53,598 nucleotides of DNA from CAKRJP01 sp963658085 (lineage in GTDB: Bacteria > Bacillota > Clostridia > Lachnospirales > Lachnospiraceae): assembly GCA_963658085.1 (NCBI GenBank), contig CAVKOU010000013.1, positions 1 through 53,598 of the forward strand, in the 5' to 3' direction. Of the stretch, positions 16,317 to 24,297 are shown in pieces. A program made the translations under genes and the position numbers. The number at the start of each line of letters is the position of its first letter. The stretch's first letter is position 1. The notes beneath the pieces were generated by a model. It did not search any database. It was not told the DNA's origin and worked only from the letters and a program-made list of their open reading frames with translations.

Positions 16317-17741
16317 ATGGATAAAAAGAAATGGTATCGGAGTATACCGAAGGTAGATATTCTTTTGGAACAAGAAAATGTGAAGAAACTGGTGGAGCGT
16401 TATGGCAGAGAATCTGTAATGGAGGCTATTCGTGGAGAATTGGATGATTTGAGAGAATATATTTCGTCCTGCCAGGATGAAAAATCCATAGAGCAACGGA
16501 TTCATCTGTTGGGAAATTATATCGAACAAAATGCGGAGCAGATGTACATCCCTAATATGAAGAGGGTATTTAATGGGACGGGAACTATTCTACACACCAA
16601 TCTAGGCAGAGCTCCTATTAGTAAGAATCATATGGATAAGATCTATGAGATTGCCACGGGATACTCCAATTTGGAATATGACTTAGAGGAAGGGCACAGA
16701 GGAGAGCGCTATTCTCATTTTGAGGAACTTCTTTGCAAGATCACAGGAGCAGAAGCTGCTATGGCCGTGAATAATAATGCTGCGGCAGTGATGCTGATTT
16801 TAAGCTCTCTGGCAAAAGGGGGAGAAGTGGTGGTATCCAGGGGAGAACTGGTGGAAATCGGTGGAAAATTTAGAATCCCGGATGTGATGGAGCAAAGCGG
16901 TGCCTCTCTTGTAGAGGTGGGTACTACAAATAAAACCCACTATGAGGATTATGCGGATGCCATCACAGAGGAGACCAAGGCTCTTTTGAAAGTCCATACC
17001 AGTAATTATCGGATTGTTGGTTTTACAGAGAAAGTGGAGATTGATGAGCTTGCGGATCTGGCAAAAGAGCATGAGATTCCGGTAATTGAAGATTTGGGAA
17101 GCGGTGTTCTTGTTGATCTTAGCAAATATGGGCTGACCTATGAGCCTACGGTGCAGGAGTCTATTGCAAAAGGAGCAGACGTCGTATGCTTCAGCGGTGA
17201 TAAATTGCTGGGAGGCCCTCAGGCGGGGATCATCATCGGTAAGAAGAAATATATCGATCGAATGAAGAAAAATCAGCTGACTCGTGCACTTCGAATCGAT
17301 AAATTTACGGCAGCAGCCCTGGAGCTTGTGCTGATGGAATATCAGTCAGAGGAGCAGGCAGTTAAGAATATCCCGGCGCTGGAGATGATAACGCGACCGT
17401 TGGATCAGGTGAAAAAAGACGGTGAGGAGTTCCTTCGCTTGTTAGAGGGATGGGCGTTTCCGGCCAAAGTGCAGCTGGTGCCTAGTAAATCCCAGATTGG
17501 AGGAGGTTCTCTTCCTTTGGAGCGTATTCCGAGTGTAGGAATAGAGATTATTCCGGAAAAAATTTCCGTCCGCGAATTTGAGATGCGACTTCGAGCTCTC
17601 CCGATTCCGGTTATTGGAAGAACAGTAAATGACAGTATTTTCTTTGATATGAGAACTTTGGGAAAGGACTATAAAGTCCTGGCAGAGGAACTAAAAGACT
17701 TTGAAGTGTTGGAAGAAAAATCTCTGATAAAGAAACGTTAG
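16317..17741 (+). CDS. selA: L-seryl-tRNA(Sec) selenium transferase
   Basis: SelA is a PLP enzyme that converts seryl-tRNA(Sec) to selenocysteyl-tRNA(Sec) with selenophosphate. The 474-residue protein has the N-terminal tRNA-binding domain (YRSIPKVDILLEQ), the NGTGTILHTNLGRAP segment, and the PLP lysine K296 in FSGDKLLGGPQAG, close to the known Lys295 of E. coli. Family length is matched. It starts 17 bases after selD, with GATAAGGAAAA as ribosome site, and is followed 9 bases later by selB, giving the order selD-selA-selB. Confidence 0.97.
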   Translation: MDKKKWYRSIPKVDILLEQENVKKLVERYGRESVMEAIRGELDDLREYISSCQDEKSIEQRIHLLGNYIEQNAEQMYIPNMKRVFNGTGTILHTNLGRAPISKNHMDKIYEIATGYSNLEYDLEEGHRGERYSHFEELLCKITGAEAAMAVNNNAAAVMLILSSLAKGGEVVVSRGELVEIGGKFRIPDVMEQSGASLVEVGTTNKTHYEDYADAITEETKALLKVHTSNYRIVGFTEKVEIDELADLAKEHEIPVIEDLGSGVLVDLSKYGLTYEPTVQESIAKGADVVCFSGDKLLGGPQAGIIIGKKKYIDRMKKNQLTRALRIDKFTAAALELVLMEYQSEEQAVKNIPALEMITRPLDQVKKDGEEFLRLLEGWAFPAKVQLVPSKSQIGGGSLPLERIPSVGIEIIPEKISVREFEMRLRALPIPVIGRTVNDSIFFDMRTLGKDYKVLAEELKDFEVLEEKSLIKKR

Positions 17742-17750
17742 GAGTAGGGT

Positions 17751-19664
17751 ATGAAACATGTGATTATAGGAACAGCGGGTCATATCGATCATGGAAAAAC
17801 CACTTTGATCAAAGCTCTTACAGGAAGAGATACGGACCGGCTGGAAGAGGAGAAGCGTCGGGGCATTACCATTGATCTTGGATTTACCTATTTTGACCTT
17901 CCGGGTGGAACAAGAGCAGGTATCGTTGATGTGCCTGGTCATGAGAAATTTATCAATAATATGGTGGCCGGGGTTGTGGGAATGGATTTGGTCCTTTTGG
18001 TAATTGCAGCAGATGAAGGAATCATGCCACAGACGAGAGAACATCTGGATATCCTAAGCCTCTTGGGAATTAAGAAAAGCATTATTGTTTTAAACAAATG
18101 CGATCTTGTGGATGAAGACTGGACCAAGCTGGTAGAAGAGGATATCAGAGAAGAGCTTGAAGGAACTTTTATGGAGCAGGCTCCTCTTGTAAAGGTATCT
18201 GCGGCAACGAAAGAAGGAATCCATGAGCTTGTGGAAGTGATTGAAATTATGACCAAAGAGGAAGTGGAGGAGAAGAATATAAATACTATTCCAAGACTTC
18301 CCATTGATCGGGTATTTACGTTGCCGGGTTTCGGAACCATTGTGACGGGAACTTTGGTATCGGGAATTATTTCTAAAGATGACGTGCTTGAGATGTATCC
18401 TGTGGAAAAGGAGTGCAAGATCAGAAGTATCCAGGTCCATGGAGAAAGCCAAAATGAATGTTTTGCCGGTCAGCGTGTGGCGATTAATCTTTCCAATGTA
18501 AAGAAGAGTGAAGTGAAACGTGGTCATGTCCTTGCTCCGGTAAACAGTATGAAAAATACGGATCTTTTGGATGTTAAACTGAAGGTTTTGGATTCTTCCC
18601 TGCGGGTACTTGAGAATCATAGCAGACTCCATTTGTTCACAGGAACCAGTGAGATCTTATGCCGGGCAGTGCTTTTAGATAAAGAAGAACTGGGTCCTGG
18701 AGAAAGTGGATTCGTGCAGCTTCGGTTAGAAGAAAAAATCGCAGTCCGAAGAGGAGATCGTTTCGTGGTTCGATTCTATTCTCCGATGGAGACCATAGGA
18801 GGGGGCGTGATTTTGGAGCCAAATCCAAAGATTAAACGTAGATTTAGAGAAGATGCGATCGAAGAGTTGAGACGAAAAGAATCTGGAAGTATTACAGATG
18901 TTGTGGAGATGCATATTAAAGAGCACGGAGATACATTGATTGCCCTGTCAGAGCTTGCGAAGCTTACAGCGCTGTCACCGGAAGAAATTCGGGAAACAGT
19001 AGAAGCACTAAAGGAAGAGGGCAGAATTTTGGAGTTTCCGCTGCGAAAGGATACCTATTACTGGCATGCGGATGAGAGTCGTAAACGATTAAGAGACATT
19101 CTAAAATCTCTAGAAGAATACGAAGCCCTTCATCCTTATCGTTTTGGGATGAAGAAGGCAGAGGTTCAGATGACTTTCTTTAAGAAAACAAAACCAGCAG
19201 TTTTTGATAAAATCATAGATTATTATATTTCCTGTGGAGTCATGAAGCGGATCAATGAGTTCCTGTGCACACCGGATTATGAAGTCAGAAAAGATGCTCT
19301 GTATGAAAAGGTTTCTGAAAGCTATTTAAAAACCTGGGAGATGGCAGGATTTGATTTTGTCCGTTATTCCGAGATGGAACATCCTGGGGTGCCGGATGAT
19401 GTGGCAGACGATATTTTGAATTGCCTTTTGGAAGAAAAACAGGCGGTGAAGGTTTTTGATGAGATGTATACCTTGACTTCCTATATGGAAGAGGCAAAAG
19501 AAAAGATAAAGAAGCATCTGGAAAAAGATCCATTGATCACCATCGCCCAGGTGCGGGATATGTTTGGCACAAGTAGAAAAAGCGCAAAGCCTATTCTTGA
19601 ATATATGGATAGTATAAAAGTAACGAAGAAGAATGGATCGGAAAGTGAAAGGGTGGCATATTAA
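17751..19664 (+). CDS. selB: Selenocysteine-specific elongation factor SelB
   Basis: SelB brings Sec-tRNA to ribosomes paused at UGA with a SECIS. The 637-residue protein has an EF-Tu-like GTPase domain (GTAGHIDHGKTTL at residues 7-19, DVPGHEKFINNM, NKCDLVDE), three beta-barrel domains, and a C-terminal arm of winged-helix domains from about residue 380 (for example ITIAQVRDMFGTSRKSAKPILEYMDS) that binds the SECIS. Length fits bacterial SelB. It overlaps the next gene by one base (TAATG). The two SECIS hairpins in this window are its expected targets. Confidence 0.97.
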   Translation: MKHVIIGTAGHIDHGKTTLIKALTGRDTDRLEEEKRRGITIDLGFTYFDLPGGTRAGIVDVPGHEKFINNMVAGVVGMDLVLLVIAADEGIMPQTREHLDILSLLGIKKSIIVLNKCDLVDEDWTKLVEEDIREELEGTFMEQAPLVKVSAATKEGIHELVEVIEIMTKEEVEEKNINTIPRLPIDRVFTLPGFGTIVTGTLVSGIISKDDVLEMYPVEKECKIRSIQVHGESQNECFAGQRVAINLSNVKKSEVKRGHVLAPVNSMKNTDLLDVKLKVLDSSLRVLENHSRLHLFTGTSEILCRAVLLDKEELGPGESGFVQLRLEEKIAVRRGDRFVVRFYSPMETIGGGVILEPNPKIKRRFREDAIEELRRKESGSITDVVEMHIKEHGDTLIALSELAKLTALSPEEIRETVEALKEEGRILEFPLRKDTYYWHADESRKRLRDILKSLEEYEALHPYRFGMKKAEVQMTFFKKTKPAVFDKIIDYYISCGVMKRINEFLCTPDYEVRKDALYEKVSESYLKTWEMAGFDFVRYSEMEHPGVPDDVADDILNCLLEEKQAVKVFDEMYTLTSYMEEAKEKIKKHLEKDPLITIAQVRDMFGTSRKSAKPILEYMDSIKVTKKNGSESERVAY

Positions 19665-20593
19665 TGAATTTAAAGCAATTAGAAGCCTTTGTGAGAGTGG
19701 CGGAGGAGAGTAGTTTTTCAAAGGCTGCAAAGGAGTTGTATCTTACACAGCCCACCGTCAGTGCCCATATCACATCCCTGGAAAAGGAATTTGATGTAAG
19801 ATTATTTGTTAGAAATACGAAGGAAGTCAATTTGTCGGAGGATGGGAAATTATTATATAAGTATGCGAAGCAGATTGTAGACCTGGAGCAGGAAATCACC
19901 AACGTATTTACTGACAGAAGAGAACGGTTGGCAGCAGAAAAGAAATGTATTACCATTGCAGCCTCTACAATTCCGGCCCAGTATCTTTTGCCGGAGATTT
20001 TGGCACAGTTTGCAAAGAAATGTCCGGGAGAGCAATTTAAGCTGGTGGAATCTGACAGTGCCGGAGTTGTGGATATGATTGTAGACCACAAAGCAGATGT
20101 AGGATTTACCGGAACTGTACTGGAAAAGAAAAATTGTCAGTATATCCCGTTCTACAAAGATGAACTGACAATTATCATGCCAAAAACAGAGAAGTATCAG
20201 AAAATCGTGGAAGAAGCCTCAGAGGATCTGTCTTGGGTCCTGGATGAAAAATTTATCCTACGAGAAGAGGGATCCGGTACGAGAAAAGAGATGGAGAAAC
20301 AATTGAAACATGCCGGTATTAATCCGAAAAAACTGGAAGTTATTGCCAGCGTGGCAAATCAGGAGACCATCAAGAAATCCGTTTCTCAGGGACTTGGAAT
20401 TTCCGTGCTTTCAAAACTGGCGTCGGAAGAAGAAGTGAGAGAGGGAAAACTTTTGGCATTTCCGATACCGGGAGCAGGAGAAGGTCGTAACATTAATGTG
20501 GTATATAATAAGAATTATCAATTATCAGGTGTGGAGAAGAAATTTATCAAGATCGTAGAAAAGTCTATATTTGGAGGTAAAGAAAAATCATGA
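19664..20593 (+). CDS. LysR-family transcriptional regulator in the selenium operon
   Basis: The 309-residue protein has a typical N-terminal winged HTH (MNLKQLEAFVRVAEESSFSKAAKELYLTQPTVSAHITSLE, in two segments) and a periplasmic-binding-like effector domain from about residue 90 (ITIAASTIPAQYLLPEILAQFAKKCPG). It lies inside the selenium gene block: its ATG overlaps the selB stop by one base and its stop overlaps the cysteine desulfurase start by four. LysR proteins of this type are commonly seen next to sel genes. A role in sensing sulfur or selenium metabolites is inference. LysR genes are more often divergent from targets; here the co-directional setting suggests autoregulation or a distant target. 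Confidence 0.88.
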   Translation: MNLKQLEAFVRVAEESSFSKAAKELYLTQPTVSAHITSLEKEFDVRLFVRNTKEVNLSEDGKLLYKYAKQIVDLEQEITNVFTDRRERLAAEKKCITIAASTIPAQYLLPEILAQFAKKCPGEQFKLVESDSAGVVDMIVDHKADVGFTGTVLEKKNCQYIPFYKDELTIIMPKTEKYQKIVEEASEDLSWVLDEKFILREEGSGTRKEMEKQLKHAGINPKKLEVIASVANQETIKKSVSQGLGISVLSKLASEEEVREGKLLAFPIPGAGEGRNINVVYNKNYQLSGVEKKFIKIVEKSIFGGKEKS

Positions 20594-21732
20594 TCTATAT
20601 GGATAATGCTGCAACCACCTTAAAGAAACCGGGGGAAGTGATAGATGCTGTGGTAGAAGCTATGACTTCTATGGGAAATGCAGGAAGAGGGGCCAATGAG
20701 GCATCCCTTACTTCGGCGAGGACTATTTATTCAGCGAGAGAAAAACTTTGTCATTTCTTTGGTGGAGATAACCCTTCGAGATTAGTATTTACCAATAACT
20801 CTACGGAAAGCCTGAATATTGCTCTGAAAGGTTTGCTGAACCCTGGGGATCATGTGATCACAACAGTTCTGGAACATAATTCTGTCCTTCGCCCTTTGTA
20901 CCAGCTTCGGGAGAATGGGGTAGAGCTTACAATTATAGGTTGTGATGACAAAGGGAGAATAGATCTGAGGGATATCGAAGCAGCAATCAGAGAGAATACT
21001 CGTCTCATAGTTTGTACCAATGGGTCGAATCTTACCGGTAACTATATTGCCATGGAGCCTATCGGAAATCTGGCTCACCGCCATGGATTGTTGTTTGTGG
21101 TAGATGCGTCCCAGACGGCAGGGGTATTCCCTATCGATGTAAAGAAGATGCAGATTGATGTTCTTTGTTTTACCGGTCACAAGGGAATGTTAGCACCCCA
21201 GGGAACCGGCGGTCTGTATGTGGGAGAAGGAGTAGAAATCAGTCCCTTTAAGGTAGGTGGAACCGGTGTGCAGACCTTTAGTAAAAGTCAGCCGGAGGAA
21301 ATGCCGGTGCGCTTAGAGGCAGGAACCTTAAACGGACATGGGATTGCAGGACTTCTTGCCGGTGTTGAGTATCTGGAAAAGACAGGAATCGATAGAATCC
21401 GGGAACGGGAACAGATGTTGATGTGGAAATTCTATAATGGCATCAAAGAAGTTCCGGGGCTTACTTTTTATGGAGATTTTGAACAAAAAGAAAGATGTCC
21501 GATCGTAACCTTCAATATAGGGGATTATGATTCCGGAGAGGTAAGCGATGCTCTTTTGGTGGACTATGGGATATCCACGAGGCCGGGCGGTCATTGTGCT
21601 CCACTTATGCATCAGGCCTTTGGAACGGTGAAGCAAGGGGCAGTTCGTTTTAGTTTTTCTCATTATAATACAGAAGAAGAAATTGATGAGGCTATTCGTG
21701 CTGTCATAGAACTTGCCAGAGAGGAAGAGTAG
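20590..21732 (+). CDS. Cysteine desulfurase-like aminotransferase class V protein
   Basis: The 380-residue PLP enzyme has MIYMDNAATTLKKP at its N-terminus, the PLP lysine K198 in CFTGHKGMLAPQGTGG, and the catalytic cysteine C336 in the TRPGGHCAPLMHQ loop. NifS/CsdB enzymes of this fold release sulfur from cysteine or selenium from selenocysteine. Its position between the LysR gene and a small Se/S-carrier-like gene, downstream of selDAB, suggests that it mobilises selenium for SelD. The short loop around the catalytic cysteine fits group II (CsdB/SufS-like) enzymes. Selenocysteine lyase activity is not proven by sequence. Confidence 0.9.
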   Translation: MIYMDNAATTLKKPGEVIDAVVEAMTSMGNAGRGANEASLTSARTIYSAREKLCHFFGGDNPSRLVFTNNSTESLNIALKGLLNPGDHVITTVLEHNSVLRPLYQLRENGVELTIIGCDDKGRIDLRDIEAAIRENTRLIVCTNGSNLTGNYIAMEPIGNLAHRHGLLFVVDASQTAGVFPIDVKKMQIDVLCFTGHKGMLAPQGTGGLYVGEGVEISPFKVGGTGVQTFSKSQPEEMPVRLEAGTLNGHGIAGLLAGVEYLEKTGIDRIREREQMLMWKFYNGIKEVPGLTFYGDFEQKERCPIVTFNIGDYDSGEVSDALLVDYGISTRPGGHCAPLMHQAFGTVKQGAVRFSFSHYNTEEEIDEAIRAVIELAREEE

Positions 21733-21735
21733 AAG

Positions 21736-21972
21736 ATGCGAAAAAAGACTTTGAAACTTGTGGTGGCATTTCATACCACCTCTGAAGCCATAGCAATGGA
21801 AAAAGAATGCAAAGCTCAAGGAGTTCCGGGGAGACTCATTCCCTTGCCTACAGAGATCTCCGCTGGCTGTGGATTGGCATGGTGCGCAGAACTTTCGGAT
21901 AGAGAACAGATTCTTCCGGTATTAGGGAGTGCGGGAGTGACAGAGGAAGATGTTTATGAGTGTATGCTGTAG
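21736..21972 (+). CDS. DUF3343 protein, putative Se/S carrier
   Basis: The 78-residue protein matches the DUF3343 pattern: VVAFHTTSEAIAMEKECKAQGVPGRLIPLPTEISAGCGLAWC. Two conserved cysteines (in AGCG and AWC) could carry persulfide or perselenide. It starts 3 bases after the desulfurase, so the two are likely translationally linked, which fits a chain desulfurase to carrier to SelD. The family is usually named putative Se/S carrier by association; direct evidence is not known to me. Confidence 0.85.
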   Translation: MRKKTLKLVVAFHTTSEAIAMEKECKAQGVPGRLIPLPTEISAGCGLAWCAELSDREQILPVLGSAGVTEEDVYECML

Positions 21973-22038
21973 ATAATTACATAGTATGCTATGGAAAATG
22001 CTGTAAAGAGGGCATGGAAGCCTTGGGGAAAAATAAAA

Positions 22039-22078
22039 AGGGTAGGTACTCGCGAACAAATCGCGAGCACCTACCCTC
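22039..22078. terminator. Bidirectional terminator between selenium block and tetR
   Basis: AGGGTAGGT-A-CTCGCGA and TCGCGAG-C-ACCTACCCT form a 16-bp stem with one mismatch around ACAAA. On the minus strand it is followed by TTTTTATTTTT, a strong terminator for tetR. On the plus strand the T run is short. Confidence 0.85.
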
Positions 22079-22095
22079 TTAAAATTTCCTAATAA

Positions 22096-22683
22096 TTATA
22101 ATCCATCAATGAAAGTGTTTAGTACATGGGGAAGCAGACGGTCGCTGTACTTCGTTAGAGAGTAAGAACCCTCAAGGAGTGCCCAATCGTATAACATTGC
22201 CCGCTCGTACATCGCATAAATTTTCATAAGTTCTTTGGCTGTACTGGTGTTTTTAAATTCACCGGACGCTAATCCCTCAGATATGATCTCATTTAATAAT
22301 TGGAAATAAAAACGTCCACTGTCGGACAAGGACTTGTGGTCCTTGGTAATTAGTTGTGCCGAGTACAGCGATGCTAGAAGATTGATATCTACACTGGTCT
22401 CAATCATATAAAAAAGCTCGTGGTTGAGATATAAAAGCTTGTCGTAGGCAGACATCTCCTGACTCATTTCGGCAGTCAGTTCTTCATATTTTTCATCGAA
22501 AAGATCAGATAAAGAATTAAGCAAAGCTTCTTTTCCTTTAAAATAATGGTAAAAGGTACCTTTTGATGTTTTCGATTGAGCTATAATATCTTCTACAGTT
22601 GTACCGTCATAACCTTTTTTATAGAAAAGATTCCATGCAGCCTTCACGATGCGTTGCTTTGTGGTCAAGGGTTTGCGTGGCAT
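22096..22683 (-). CDS. TetR/AcrR-family transcriptional regulator
   Basis: The 195-residue protein has a TetR HTH at the N-terminus (TKQRIVKAAWNLFYKKGYDGTTVEDIIAQSKTSKGTFYHYF in two halves, residues ~8-49) followed by an all-helical ligand/dimerisation domain. It lies 34 bases downstream of proline racemase on the same strand, so both are probably one operon. That suggests it regulates proline metabolism, perhaps its own operon and the divergent prd genes. A 19-bp palindrome before the racemase gene is a candidate operator. The ligand is unknown. AAAGGATG precedes the start. Confidence 0.88.
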   Translation of the reverse strand: MPRKPLTTKQRIVKAAWNLFYKKGYDGTTVEDIIAQSKTSKGTFYHYFKGKEALLNSLSDLFDEKYEELTAEMSQEMSAYDKLLYLNHELFYMIETSVDINLLASLYSAQLITKDHKSLSDSGRFYFQLLNEIISEGLASGEFKNTSTAKELMKIYAMYERAMLYDWALLEGSYSLTKYSDRLLPHVLNTFIDGL

Positions 22684-22717
22684 ATAAATTCATCCTTTCT
22701 ATGCAGTGTTTTGGAAT

Positions 22718-23752
22718 CTATCCTACTTCAAAACCATATTTCAGTGGATCCGTAGGATCAATCAGATAAGTTGCAGTTCCGGTTAAGTATGCACTTCCTG
22801 TAATCTGTGGAATGACCGCGTCAAAGTCAGCGACTTTGGTGGTTTCCTTGATTACACCCTTAAACAGAGTACCAATGAAACTTTCATAAATGAATTCTTC
22901 GCCTACTTCGATCTCTCCCCAGTGATGAAGGGTGGCAAGCTTAGCGCTTGTACCTGTTCCGCAAGGAGAACGGTCTGCCATGGCATCTCCGAAAATAACA
23001 ACATTACGCATAGTAGCCTTGTCAGGATTTGGAGTTGGTCCGTAGAATTCAACCAGATCAACGGTGTCAATGTCAAGGAGTGGGTGTTTTACTGGATGCT
23101 CTTTGTTAACTGCTTCCAGGATCTTCATACCTAACTCTTCATATTTTACCACATTTTTTGGACAAATTTCACCAATATTTAATTTTGTGGAATCAACTAA
23201 TGCGAAGAAGCTTCCGCCGAAAGAAATAGTAAGAGGAATTTCCACACCGTCAACAGTAACGCTAATGTTTTCTTTATAAACAAAAGCAGGAACATTTGTC
23301 AAAGTTACATGCTCTACTTTTCCGTCCTTTACAAGAGCTGTTGTGCGGATCAGTCCGGCAGGTGCTTCTAAGACTACTTCGTTTTCACCCTCGTGGGATT
23401 CTTTGAGACCTGCTTCAAGAGCAACGGTAACAGCGCCTATGGTACAGTGACCGCACATATTTAAGTATCCGCCGGTATCCATGAACAAAACGCCGAAGTC
23501 CGCTTCCGGATTAACAGGCTCGCACAAAAATGCTCCGAACATATCGTGATGTCCTCTCGGCTCAAACATAAGAGAGGTACGGAGATGATCGTAATTGGTC
23601 TCCATCCATTTCTTTTTCTCGATCATAGTGTTCCCTTCGGGCTCCGGGAATCCGTCGATAATCACACGACAAAATTCACCGACGGTGTGAGCATCCACTG
23701 CGTGCAGTTGATACTCAAAACGACTGGTGTCAACATTTGCTTTTAGTTCCAT
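22718..23752 (-). CDS. prdF: Proline racemase
   Basis: The enzyme interconverts L- and D-proline without cofactor through two cysteines acting as acid and base. Both are present: C100 in NMCGHCTIG and C264 in DRSPCGTGTS. Trans-3-hydroxyproline dehydratases have Thr at one of these sites, so they are unlikely. Hydroxyproline epimerase is possible, but the neighbouring D-proline reductase cluster favours a racemase feeding it. The 344-residue length is normal. GGAGGG precedes the ATG on the minus strand. It is transcribed away from tRNA-Sec and prdC, with tetR downstream. Confidence 0.92.
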   Translation of the reverse strand: MELKANVDTSRFEYQLHAVDAHTVGEFCRVIIDGFPEPEGNTMIEKKKWMETNYDHLRTSLMFEPRGHHDMFGAFLCEPVNPEADFGVLFMDTGGYLNMCGHCTIGAVTVALEAGLKESHEGENEVVLEAPAGLIRTTALVKDGKVEHVTLTNVPAFVYKENISVTVDGVEIPLTISFGGSFFALVDSTKLNIGEICPKNVVKYEELGMKILEAVNKEHPVKHPLLDIDTVDLVEFYGPTPNPDKATMRNVVIFGDAMADRSPCGTGTSAKLATLHHWGEIEVGEEFIYESFIGTLFKGVIKETTKVADFDAVIPQITGSAYLTGTATYLIDPTDPLKYGFEVG

Positions 23753-23787
23753 AGTTTTTCCCTCCTGGAATATAGTAGTATAATTTG

Positions 23788-23806
23788 ATATAGATAAAAT
23801 CTATAT
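23788..23806. promoter_or_regulatory. Perfect palindrome upstream of prdF, candidate operator
   Basis: ATATAGAT-AAA-ATCTATAT is a perfect 8+8 inverted repeat 36 bases before the prdF start, where the minus-strand promoter should lie. The length fits a TetR dimer site, and tetR is in the same operon. It is AT-rich, so chance cannot be excluded. Confidence 0.45.
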
Positions 23807-23972
23807 ATTATCTAAAGAAATAAACTGAAAGTTTATAAAAAATTTTTGAATATAAATAATAAATTAACAAATAGACCGGATTCTAGTATTCCGTTCAGTT
23901 TCTTAATTCAATTATCGCTAAAAAGCGTTGAAAAGTCAACGATTTTTAACAATGTAAAGGGGGAGGAAAGGG

Positions 23973-24001
23973 TTGTGCTATCAGAAAAAGTATGCTATTG
24001 T
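23973..24001 (+). promoter_or_regulatory. Promoter of tRNA-Sec
   Basis: TTGTGC (23973-23978), 17 bases and TATTGT (23996-24001) would start transcription near 24008, 38 bases before the tRNA. Confidence 0.5.
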
Positions 24002-24045
24002 AGTGTTGATGGCAGAAGTCATGTGTTATATCTATAACAAATTTT

Positions 24046-24143
24046 GGGAGTAGTTGGGTAACTGGTGTGCCTCCTGGTCTTCAAAACCAGTGTAGGGCGT
24101 TAGGAGCGTCCTGGGTGGGTTCGATTCCCACATGCTCTCGCCA
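24046..24143 (+). tRNA. selC: tRNA-Sec (anticodon TCA)
   Basis: The anticodon stem CTGGT/ACCAG encloses CTTCAAA, with anticodon TCA at 24081-24083, which reads UGA. The acceptor arm GGGAGTA pairs with TGCTCTC with two G-U pairs, the next (eighth) position is G-A, and the discriminator G is followed by an encoded CCA (24141-24143). There is a long variable arm (about 24093-24111) and a T-arm GTGGG-TTCGATT-CCCAC. The 98-nt length and extended acceptor/T arm are typical of bacterial selenocysteine tRNA. It lies between the racemase and the prd genes, next to the selDAB block that needs it. Confidence 0.95.
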
Positions 24144-24297
24144 AAAAAGATTGTGATGAATGATTAACATTTATAGATAGTTTTTATAAAAGAGGCAATA
24201 AGAGATCCATGGACAAAAGGGAAGTTTCAAAGAGGAGACAGTTTTGTAAATGGGTCTCTGAATAATTATAAAGAAAAATGAGAAGGAGACGTGTATC

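Larger units (their letters stand above)
23753..24045. other. Divergent intergenic region prdF / tRNA-Sec
   Basis: This AT-rich stretch holds the prdF control region (palindrome 23788-23806), a weak hairpin CGTTGA-AAAG-TCAACG (23926-23941) with A and T runs on either side that could end transcription in either direction, and the promoter of tRNA-Sec at 23973-24001. I see no gene. Confidence 0.5.

Noticed and set aside
18090..18632. 180-codon minus-strand open frame inside selB
   Set aside because: It lies entirely in selB, a secure gene, and the translation has no domain pattern.
22718..23752. Trans-3-hydroxyproline dehydratase instead of proline racemase
   Set aside because: Both catalytic cysteines (C100, C264) are present; the dehydratase has Thr at one of them.
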